Assembly (NCBI GenBank): GCA_903899985.1
Contig: CAIULL010000054.1
Span: 1 to 32,490 of the forward strand
From: an uncultured Schlesneria sp.
Lineage (GTDB): Bacteria > Planctomycetota > Planctomycetia > Planctomycetales > Planctomycetaceae
DNA length: 32,490 nt
Direction: 5' to 3'
In this document: piece after piece, positions 16,641 through 23,496 of the stretch
Layout: each line of letters starts with the position of its first letter
How positions within the stretch are numbered: position 1 is the first letter of the stretch
Notes under the pieces: generated by a model
What the model was told of the DNA's origin: nothing
The model's input: only the letters and a program-made list of their open reading frames with translations
Databases searched by the model: none
Made by a program: the position numbers and the translations under genes

Positions 16641-17708
16641 TCAGCGAACTTTCGTTTCGGTCGTATTCGGCTGACGCAACTCATTCCAGGCGGCTTCGGC
16701 CTTGGGTCCCCAGGGTGTATCTCCATACCGGAAGACGACTTCGCTGTAGAGCTTGACTGCTTCGTTTCGATCGCCGGCGACGCTGAGCGATTCGGCGGCC
16801 TCGAAACAGGCACGACTGCTCAGCCATCGGTCAGCGTCATAGACAAGCGGCAGCCACAAAAACGCTCTCGCGGCTTTTTCGTGTTCTTTGCGCTGCTTCC
16901 AGGCATTTCCAATCACGAAGTAAGCCCCGCCGCGCAACTCGAAGGACAGGTCTTCAACGAATTTTTCCCAACCAGTGATCTCGTCTGGATCAATTTGGGA
17001 TGTCCCTTTCAATTTCATTCGCCATAATTGCATTTGCGCCAAACGCTGTATTCTAACATCCGGCTCACGCGCGAGTTTCTTCAGTGTTGCTTGAGCTTCC
17101 ATGTTCCCATCAGCCACCGACAAAAGCCAACTCGCCCCGATCAGTCGCGAAAGTGGTGTTGCTTTCGGTCCGATCCATTCCCTCGCATCAAGCCTGAGGT
17201 TTTCAGCGGGCTGATCATCGGTCCAATTTAACGGTACCAACCCATAATGAAACGTTTCAGCATCTGACTGGACGATCGGAATGAAACGGGAAACGGCGGT
17301 GTAATATTCACCGTTCCACAAGGTACACCTTACCTGATTCGCGAGAATCTCTCGCCTCACCCAAGGGCGGTCTTCGTCGTTTAACGCCTCAGTGAACTCA
17401 TCGCGCGCCTCGGCAATCTTTCCGCCAGCAAACAACTTGCGGCCCCGGTCATGATGCGGCGTATATTCCGTCGTCACTTCAACAATGTCAGTACGCGGAT
17501 AATGTCGAACCGGCTCATTCGGCTTGATTCGAAGTGAAATTCCCCGTCCCGTGTAGTCTTCGATGTATCCCGACATTGGAAATCGGCTGCCACCCGGTTG
17601 CTGGACCAGCACACGATCCTGTGCCGACGCTGGAACTGTCCACACCAGAGTCGTCGTATAGGTCGCCAACTGGAGCACAACCACAGCGTGAATCGAGCAG
17701 CGAGACAT
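16641..17708 (-). CDS. Secreted TPR-like protein of unknown function
   Basis: A 355-residue exported protein. The signal peptide covers about residues 1-30, ending ASAQ-D. A small beta-rich segment follows (FPMSGYIEDYTGRGISLRIKP, ending TDIVEVTTEYTPHH), then helical repeats resembling tetratricopeptide repeats: RKLFAGGKIAEARDEFTEAL, FVIGNAWKQRKEHEKAARAFLW and ESLSVAGDRNEAVKLYSEVVFRYGDTPWG. The ATG at 17708 gives a good signal peptide; a longer start at 17780 would overlap the upstream gene. It begins 23 bases after the HEAT-PDZ gene and is probably co-transcribed with it. It likely forms part of a periplasmic scaffold or protein-protein interaction system, which I infer from the repeats only. 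Confidence 0.82.
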   Translation of the reverse strand: MSRCSIHAVVVLQLATYTTTLVWTVPASAQDRVLVQQPGGSRFPMSGYIEDYTGRGISLRIKPNEPVRHYPRTDIVEVTTEYTPHHDRGRKLFAGGKIAEARDEFTEALNDEDRPWVRREILANQVRCTLWNGEYYTAVSRFIPIVQSDAETFHYGLVPLNWTDDQPAENLRLDAREWIGPKATPLSRLIGASWLLSVADGNMEAQATLKKLAREPDVRIQRLAQMQLWRMKLKGTSQIDPDEITGWEKFVEDLSFELRGGAYFVIGNAWKQRKEHEKAARAFLWLPLVYDADRWLSSRACFEAAESLSVAGDRNEAVKLYSEVVFRYGDTPWGPKAEAAWNELRQPNTTETKVR

Positions 17709-17731
17709 CGCGTTGTAACCTGTGCAGTGAA

Positions 17732-18703
17732 TCAGGGGCGCGGCTGTGGAGGAACATTGGCAGCTGCTGGCTTGGCCCATGCCGTCAGCTTGGCGGTGAC
17801 CTTATGCGTTTCGTCACCGCGTCGAAAGACGATCGGGACTTTCTCACCCGGTTCCTTCTCACCGATAATTTCGATCAGTTTTTCAAAGGAATCGACAGGC
17901 AGTCCGTCAATTTCGATGACTTCATCTCGAATCTTCATCCCTGCCTCTTCCGCAGCAGACCCCGGATCGATTGCATGAATCACACAGCCGTCATCGCTTG
18001 TCCTGCCGCGAATTCCCAGTCGGGCCGGTCCCCGTCGCTCGATCTTCAAGAACGGTAATCCCGTTGTGAGATCAAACAATGTCCTCTCCGAAACGTCGAT
18101 ACCTCGAATAATATACAATTGGGTCATCGAGAGTCGAAGGTCTTCGATCCGCCCAAGTAAGCGCAAATCGGATTCTTCACCCACCCAGTCTCGACCGAGC
18201 ATGACGTAATCGACGGTAGGCCGTCCAAGCAGCTGCCGATCTGTTGTCTGATCTGTAAAATGGATGATAGCGCCAAGTCGTTCAAGCCGGGCGACAGCGC
18301 GTTTCTGGCGGTTTTCTGCCCCGCTGTCAAAGGCTCGTTCAGCCCTGGCTGCGACCGCGAGGTGCTCGCTCCCCTTGAGTCGACTTAACACGATTTCGAC
18401 CATTTCAAATGCCGTTTCGTCGTCGCCGCGATAGAGCTGTTGTAAAACTTCAAATGCTCGGACCGATGCTTCCGGCGCACCGGCTTCCGCGACGACCATT
18501 AACGCAGGGATTGCACCTGCGCCGAGAGACGATAATTGTTTCACCGACGCCTCGCGCCGGTCGAAATCGGGATGATCGAGTTCCGAAATCGGGCCGCGTA
18601 AATGCTCTGGCACCCAGGCATCGGCCGGAAGCGCTTCGTCCGCAAAGCCTCTTCTCCCTGCGGAAACGACCGCAAATATCAGGCAGATTCGCAGAAGTTT
18701 CAT
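17732..18703 (-). CDS. Secreted HEAT / LRR-like / PDZ domain protein
   Basis: A 323-residue exported protein with signal peptide (about 1-22, AVVSAGRRGFADEA). Residues 35-125 look like HEAT-type helical repeats (DHPDFDRREASVKQLSSLGAGAIPALMVV). Residues about 140-220 hold leucine-rich-repeat-like strands (DLRLLGRIEDLRLSMTQL). Residues 227-308 are a PDZ domain: ARLGIRG, VIHAIDPGSAAEEAGMKIRDEVIEIDGLPV and EKVPIVFRRGDE. There is no serine protease domain, so it is not a DegP. The PDZ probably binds C-terminal peptides of periplasmic proteins. It is followed by the TPR-like gene 23 bases downstream. The mixture of short scaffold domains is typical of planctomycete secreted proteins. The specific partner is unknown. 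Confidence 0.85.
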   Translation of the reverse strand: MKLLRICLIFAVVSAGRRGFADEALPADAWVPEHLRGPISELDHPDFDRREASVKQLSSLGAGAIPALMVVAEAGAPEASVRAFEVLQQLYRGDDETAFEMVEIVLSRLKGSEHLAVAARAERAFDSGAENRQKRAVARLERLGAIIHFTDQTTDRQLLGRPTVDYVMLGRDWVGEESDLRLLGRIEDLRLSMTQLYIIRGIDVSERTLFDLTTGLPFLKIERRGPARLGIRGRTSDDGCVIHAIDPGSAAEEAGMKIRDEVIEIDGLPVDSFEKLIEIIGEKEPGEKVPIVFRRGDETHKVTAKLTAWAKPAAANVPPQPRP

Positions 18704-18960
18704 GGTTCACATCCCGTGAAAATCGATGGCGTTGCAGAACCAGACTCTATCGATATAATGCACGATTCGTTATTGAGGGCAAGTTCAATCTGGGTCAAGA
18801 TCATAATTTGACCCGACTTTGACATTTCACCGCTGGCAATCGGTGTTCAAAAAACTGTCTGGCGATCAGATTGTAACGATCAGCAAGGTGTAACCAAGCT
18901 GAAATCCCTCGCAAGTTTTCGTGGTGCTGCCAGTACCCTCCAGAAAGGGCTGAACTGACT
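18704..18960. other. Divergent intergenic region upstream of the TPR/alpha-CTD gene
   Basis: A 257-base region with genes leaving on both sides. It contains an inverted repeat GGGTCAA (18792-18798) and TTGACCC (18808-18814) separated by nine bases, and a TTGACA at 18819-18824 that could be a -35 element, though no good -10 follows at 17 bases. The promoters cannot be placed reliably. Confidence 0.4.
18792..18814. promoter_or_regulatory. Inverted repeat GGGTCAA-N9-TTGACCC
   Basis: A perfect 7-bp inverted repeat with a nine-base A/T-rich centre, centred about 158 bases before the TPR/alpha-CTD start and about 100 bases before the divergent HEAT-PDZ start. This is the geometry of a dimeric repressor or activator site, but no regulator can be named. 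Confidence 0.35.
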
Positions 18961-20334
18961 GTGATCAAGACGGCTGAACCAGTTAATATTCGTGGTATTC
19001 TGCAATCCAAGGGACATATGACGGCTGACGAGTTCAGCCAATTAAGGCGTGCGGTCGCGTCGGATCAGGTCGCAACGACCCGGCAAGAGATCGAAGCTCT
19101 GCTAAGAGAAGTCGAAAGCGGGGGTGCATCAAGCCAGTCCGTTCGCGCCGGGATTGGTGCCTACTTACTCGCGCAACATACCCTTGCTGAACGCCTTCTT
19201 TCGGGTGCGAGTGGCGACGGAGTTGCATATTACGTCCACGGATTGGTCTTTATGTCGTTGGAAAAATACGACGAAGCCGAAGCGAAGTTCGCAGCCGCCG
19301 CAAAGGCTGGGTACGATCCTGTTGAATGCACTATGAAAAAAGCTGGTGCAATCCGACTTCAAGGACGACTGGACGAAGCAGAAACGACACTTAAGCAAGC
19401 CGGTATGGAAGGCGCCCGACGAGCCGACTATTCGTACCAGATGGGATGCATCCTCGCTGATCGCGGCGATACCTATGGAGCAATTGAGTACTTCGAACGT
19501 GCGGTCGACATGGACCCACATCACTCACAGGCCCTGTTTCGCCTGGCAGGTGAGAATGCCCTTTACGGTAACGACAACGAAGCAATCCGCCTCTACGAAC
19601 AAGGACTCAGTAAAGCTCCATTCTACATTGGGGGTCTTCTGAACCTCGGCTTGTTGTACGAAGACAAAGGGAACTACTCTGCGGCAGCATTCTGCTTTCG
19701 ACGAGTGCTTCAGCACGATCAGAATCACGCTCGTGCTTTGATGTACATGAAGGACATCGAAGCAACGAACGAAATGTATTATGACGATGACATGGCCAAG
19801 AACGAAGCACGACTGGAGCAATTGCTCAGTCGGCCTGTCACTGACTTTGAACTTTCCGTTCGCAGTCGAAATTGCCTTGCCAGCATGGATATCCAGACGC
19901 TGGGCGATTTGACGAAGATTACCGAACCAGACTTGCTTCAAGGAAAGAATTTTGGCGAAACTTCTCTCGTCGAAATTCGTGAACTGATGCAGGCTCACGG
20001 CCTCAGAATCGGACAGAACCTGGCACCAGCCAAGCCGAAAGACGCCGGGGCATGGCAAGGGGCTGCTGCAACCGGAGGTCCCGTCGGTACTTATGCAATT
20101 CTGCCAACCGACCTGTCACCCCAGGAACAGGCAATGCTGGCTCGGTCTGTCTCCGACTTGAACCTGTCGGTACGGGCACGAAAATGCATGGCTCGACTTG
20201 GAATTACCAGCCTGTCTGAATTGGTCCAGCGGACTCCTGATGAATTGCTGGCGACCAAAAACTTCGGCGTGACGTCGTTGAACGAAATTCGACAGCAATT
20301 GGGTGAGATTGGCTTGAAACTGCGTAACGATTGA
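18961..20334 (+). CDS. TPR protein with two RNA polymerase alpha C-terminal domains
   Basis: A 457-residue cytoplasmic protein with no signal peptide. Residues about 60-265 are tetratricopeptide repeats, for example AYYVHGLVFMSLEKYDEAEAKF, YQMGCILADRGDTYGAIEYFERAVDMDP and GLLNLGLLYEDKGNYSAAAFCFRRVL. They are followed by two copies of the helix-hairpin-helix fold of the RNA polymerase alpha subunit C-terminal domain: 293-352 (FELSVRSRNCLASM, QGKNFGETSLVEIRELM) and 396-455 (LNLSVRARKCMARLG, ATKNFGVTSLNEIRQ). Residues aligning with E. coli alpha R265, S299 and E302 are kept in both; N268 is kept in the first copy and is Lys in the second. The assembly domain of alpha is absent. The start is a GTG at 18961. 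It probably acts in transcription, binding DNA, polymerase or alpha partners, but this is inference. Confidence 0.88.
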   Translation: MIKTAEPVNIRGILQSKGHMTADEFSQLRRAVASDQVATTRQEIEALLREVESGGASSQSVRAGIGAYLLAQHTLAERLLSGASGDGVAYYVHGLVFMSLEKYDEAEAKFAAAAKAGYDPVECTMKKAGAIRLQGRLDEAETTLKQAGMEGARRADYSYQMGCILADRGDTYGAIEYFERAVDMDPHHSQALFRLAGENALYGNDNEAIRLYEQGLSKAPFYIGGLLNLGLLYEDKGNYSAAAFCFRRVLQHDQNHARALMYMKDIEATNEMYYDDDMAKNEARLEQLLSRPVTDFELSVRSRNCLASMDIQTLGDLTKITEPDLLQGKNFGETSLVEIRELMQAHGLRIGQNLAPAKPKDAGAWQGAAATGGPVGTYAILPTDLSPQEQAMLARSVSDLNLSVRARKCMARLGITSLSELVQRTPDELLATKNFGVTSLNEIRQQLGEIGLKLRND

Positions 20335-20346
20335 AGAAGTGAATTT

Positions 20347-20384
20347 CATGGACATGGTTGTCCATGGCGTAAGACACGCGTGTC
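20347..20384 (+). repeat. Hairpin plus perfect 12-bp palindrome between TPR/alpha-CTD and SpoIID-like genes
   Basis: CATGGACA (20347-20354) pairs with TGTCCATG (20359-20366) over a TGGT loop, and the perfect palindrome GACACGCGTGTC follows at 20373-20384, ending directly before the GGAG of the next gene's ribosome site. There is no T-run. In the transcript the two structures could affect translation start of the downstream gene or mRNA stability. Confidence 0.6.
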
Positions 20385-20396
20385 GGAGACCGCAGC

Positions 20397-21773
20397 GTGA
20401 AAAACAGACCAAACGAGGCTGACAGCAAACCCGCTGCGCAGCCTTGTTTGTTTTCCTCCATTGAGGAACAAACACGTTCGCCCAGGGCCCGTGGCGTATG
20501 GATCGTTGTTTTACCGGCCTTTGCACTATTGATTGCAGTCGTGACCGTACAAACAGCCCCCGTAATTCATCGGGCGCCGCCACCATTGCAGACATTCGCC
20601 AAGCCCCGCTCAATACCCCCTACCCTTCCGCCTAAAACGGCTCGTCAAAAGGCGAAAGCAACCGAACCTGTCGTTCGAGTCAATGTCACACCCGGGGGCG
20701 TTAAGTCGTTCGAGCTTGATGTTCGTGGAAGATGCCGGTTGAGTTCGCTTGAGACGAATGAAGAACTGGCCTCTGAAGCCGGTCTCAGTCGAATCGTGGT
20801 GACATCCACGCCGAAAGGTCTCAAACTGGGATCGCGCCAGTACGCGACAAAACAGATTGAAATCCAGCCAGATCAATCACCTTCAATCCGCGTTGATGGC
20901 CACCTTTATCGGGGCCGATTGAGGTTGTTTCGTCGTGCGGATGGACTGATCTCGGCCGTCAACGTGTTGCCCCTCGAGGAATACCTCGCAAGTGTGGTCG
21001 ATTCTGAGATGCCGACCAAATTCCCCGAGGCAGCCCGACAGGCTCAAGCGATCGTGGCGAGAACTTACGCCTTGTATCAAGTCCGGCACGCCGACCCAAA
21101 CTCACAATTTGACCTGTTTTCTTCGCAGCGAAGCCAAAAGTATCTCGGCGTGGAATACGTGGATAACTCAGGTCGGCGACTGGCAGGAGAAAGTGAAAGC
21201 AGTCGCCGCGTAGTCAGAGAGACTCGTGGAGTGATCTGTACTCTGCGAAATGAGTTGTTCTGTACCTATTACTCAGCCGTTTGCGGAGGAAGAACGATCA
21301 ATGGCGACGAGGTATTCAAAGATGCCACCGACGCTTTGAAATCCGTACCATGTGAGTGGTGCCGCGAATCACCTCATTACCGCTGGACGACGGAATTGTC
21401 CCGTGACGCATTTCAACAACGAGCAACCAGTTCTAACAACAGCGGTAAGAAAATCGTTTCGATTCGTTCAATCCGGCAAACGACGTCCCCTGGAACTGGT
21501 TTGATTTCCCGATTTGAGCTCGATGCCGAGAAAGAACGCCCGTCCGTTAGCGGAATCGAACTTCGAGATCGGCTGCCACCTGGGACGCTGCATAGCCCTC
21601 ATTTCCAAATCAAACTGGAAAAGAATCGCGTTGTATTTGACGGTCGAGGTCACGGTCACGGCGTCGGTTTCTGCCAATGGGGAGCGAAAGGTCAGGCTGA
21701 AGCTGGTCGCACCAGTACAGAGATCATCCGACACTATTTTTCGGGAATCGAGCTGACAAATCTCGGTTATTGA
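20397..21773 (+). CDS. SpoIID/LytB domain protein, likely peptidoglycan lytic transglycosylase
   Basis: A 458-residue protein with an N-terminal membrane anchor at about residues 34-52 (VWIVVLPAFALLIAVV) and a Pro-rich linker. The SpoIID region has VNVLPLEEYLASVVDSEMP (188-206) with E204, matching the catalytic Glu of SpoIID, then AIVARTYALYQVRH, CTYYSAVCGGRT, and the closing motif GRGHGHGVGFCQWGAKGQAEAG (417-437). SpoIID cleaves glycan strands stripped of peptides. In place of the usual SGGHT segment there is AVCGGRT plus CEWC (319-322), so the cysteines C296, C319 and C322 may bind metal (inference). The start is a GTG at 20397 with GGAG upstream. It lies 62 bases after the TPR/alpha-CTD gene. 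In a non-sporulating planctomycete it would act in peptidoglycan remodelling. Confidence 0.9.
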   Translation: MKNRPNEADSKPAAQPCLFSSIEEQTRSPRARGVWIVVLPAFALLIAVVTVQTAPVIHRAPPPLQTFAKPRSIPPTLPPKTARQKAKATEPVVRVNVTPGGVKSFELDVRGRCRLSSLETNEELASEAGLSRIVVTSTPKGLKLGSRQYATKQIEIQPDQSPSIRVDGHLYRGRLRLFRRADGLISAVNVLPLEEYLASVVDSEMPTKFPEAARQAQAIVARTYALYQVRHADPNSQFDLFSSQRSQKYLGVEYVDNSGRRLAGESESSRRVVRETRGVICTLRNELFCTYYSAVCGGRTINGDEVFKDATDALKSVPCEWCRESPHYRWTTELSRDAFQQRATSSNNSGKKIVSIRSIRQTTSPGTGLISRFELDAEKERPSVSGIELRDRLPPGTLHSPHFQIKLEKNRVVFDGRGHGHGVGFCQWGAKGQAEAGRTSTEIIRHYFSGIELTNLGY

Positions 21774-21917
21774 ACCCGATTCGCACGAAACAAACTTGCC
21801 TTATGGGTAGCAATGGACGACATGTCGAGGGTATGCTGTTCGGAATCCCGTAAGTCCCCGACTCGCTTGGTCTCATTCTCGGCAGTCGTCCCATCAACCA
21901 CAGTCAGGAGAGCAGTC

Positions 21918-23201
21918 ATGTCGAAAAACGTTACGCAGCTTCATCGGCGTCAGTTTTTAAAGACATCCCTTTCGGCCAGTGCTGTTTTTGCCGCTCCCAT
22001 GATCATCCCGAGCTCTGCTTTGGGTCTCGATGGTGCCGTTCCACCAAGCGAACGAGTCGTCGTCGGCGGGATCGGAATCGGCAACCGAGGAACGTATGAC
22101 CTCGGTTGTTTCCTGGAACAAAAGGACGTTCAATTCGTCGCTGTTTGTGACATCAAAGAAAAGCAACGAATTGCGATCAAAAAGCGAGCCGATGATCACA
22201 ACAAAAATGAAAACTGCGCGACGTATCGCGACTTCCGTGAGCTACTCGACCGTAAGGACATTGATGCCGTACTGATCGCGACCGGACCGAATTGGCACTG
22301 CACTGCCGCCATGCAGGCAGCCAAGGCCGGCAAGGATATGTATTGCGAAAAGCCTTGCACCAAAAATATCGCTCAAAGCGTCATTCTGAAGGATACGATT
22401 CGCCGAACAGGCCGTGTCTTCCAGGCCGGAACCCAACGTCGAAACCTGCCGCACTTTGCCTTTGCCTGCGAACTGGCTCGTACGGGGAAACTCGGAAAAC
22501 TCAAGAAGGTCTATGCCCATCCAGCAGGGATGCAGGCGATGATGAGCGGCTGGTTGATTCCTGAAACGGAACCAAACGCAGAAGTCGTCGACTGGAATAT
22601 GTACCTCGGCCCCGCAGCGTGGCGGCCCTTTAACGCCAAGCTGCTCGACGGATTCAATTTTGAAAAAGGTGGCGGACTCGTCGGGGGCGGCGTTCTCGAA
22701 TGGGGTTCACATTGTGTTGACCTCTGCCAATGGGCCGTCAACGATGTCCCCGCACCGATCGAATACGACCCACCAAAGAATGGTCAGCTCGTAGCACGTT
22801 ACGCCGATGGCGTTGAACTGATCTTCCGCGAAACTGGCTGGATTCCGCTCGGTTCTTGCCCTGTCCGATTTGAGGGAGAAACGGGATGGGTTGAAACGGG
22901 TGATAGCGGGAAGCTCGTCCTCAGTTCTCCGACGCTGCTTGCTGGACGAACCGTCGCCGAGATCGCCGAATACCCAGCAACATTCCACGTTCGCGACTTC
23001 CTCGACTGCGTGAAGTCGCGCAGTCAACCTAAGGGGAACGCTGAAGCCGCTTGCAACGCACACATTGCGTGCCATGCTGCGAACATCGCGCTGCACCTGG
23101 GTCGACAAGTCAAACTCGACCCGAAAACCAACGAATTCATCAACGATGAACAAGCCAATCGCCTGCGTTCAGAAGCACTTCGTGAACCATGGCGGTTGTA
23201 A
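21918..23201 (+). CDS. Tat-exported Gfo/Idh/MocA family oxidoreductase
   Basis: A 427-residue NAD(P)-dependent oxidoreductase of the glucose-fructose oxidoreductase / inositol dehydrogenase family. The N-terminus has a twin-arginine signal, HRRQFLKTSLSAS at residues 10-22, so it is exported folded with its cofactor. The Rossmann domain has VVVGGIGIGNRGTYDLG (47-63), VAVCDI at 74-79 and DAVLIATGPNWH. The family motif EKPCTKN at 144-150 contains the usual catalytic-region lysine. The C-terminal alpha/beta domain includes GGGLVGGGVLEWGSHCVDLCQW. The ATG at 21918 is chosen because AGGAG lies seven bases upstream and it puts the Tat motif near the start. The sugar substrate is unknown. A strong hairpin follows the stop codon. 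Confidence 0.93.
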   Translation: MSKNVTQLHRRQFLKTSLSASAVFAAPMIIPSSALGLDGAVPPSERVVVGGIGIGNRGTYDLGCFLEQKDVQFVAVCDIKEKQRIAIKKRADDHNKNENCATYRDFRELLDRKDIDAVLIATGPNWHCTAAMQAAKAGKDMYCEKPCTKNIAQSVILKDTIRRTGRVFQAGTQRRNLPHFAFACELARTGKLGKLKKVYAHPAGMQAMMSGWLIPETEPNAEVVDWNMYLGPAAWRPFNAKLLDGFNFEKGGGLVGGGVLEWGSHCVDLCQWAVNDVPAPIEYDPPKNGQLVARYADGVELIFRETGWIPLGSCPVRFEGETGWVETGDSGKLVLSSPTLLAGRTVAEIAEYPATFHVRDFLDCVKSRSQPKGNAEAACNAHIACHAANIALHLGRQVKLDPKTNEFINDEQANRLRSEALREPWRL

Positions 23202-23496
23202 GATTTTCACCTCGAAGCCTTTCACAATCGGAAGCATGCCACTGTATCAGCAACGTCTGATACACAGTGGCTCTTCCGATTTCATTGCGACTCGGGATCA
23301 CTGCACGACCGGGCTGCATTGTGGCAAGGCGTCAGTTACGACCAATTAAACGCTTCAGTGAAGACTCACCCTTTCTGAATCAAGCGATTTTTTAACAGTC
23401 TTGTGCGAAGGCCCGTTAACCACCAGGACAGGCCCGGTGGGGTGGGTTTCAATTGAAAACTCATATCCTGACATCTCAGACTTCTGGACAGACACC
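23202..23496. other. Spacer after the oxidoreductase gene
   Basis: A 295-base non-coding gap. Its left part is occupied by the long hairpin at 23227-23280. The rest shows no gene or clear promoter. No ribosome site of note precedes the next start at 23497. Confidence 0.5.
23227..23280 (+). repeat. Long 21-bp hairpin with GCCACTG/CAGTGGC core
   Basis: Three stacked stems: ATCGGAAG (23227-23234) with CTTCCGAT (23273-23280), GCCACTG (23238-23244) with CAGTGGC (23265-23271), and TATCAG (23245-23250) with CTGATA (23257-23262), closing a CAACGT loop; small bulges separate them. It lies 26 bases after the oxidoreductase stop and lacks a T-run. The GCCACTG arm is shared with the element at 2845-2937, suggesting a dispersed family of structured elements that may serve as terminators or 3'-end protectors. 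Confidence 0.75.
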
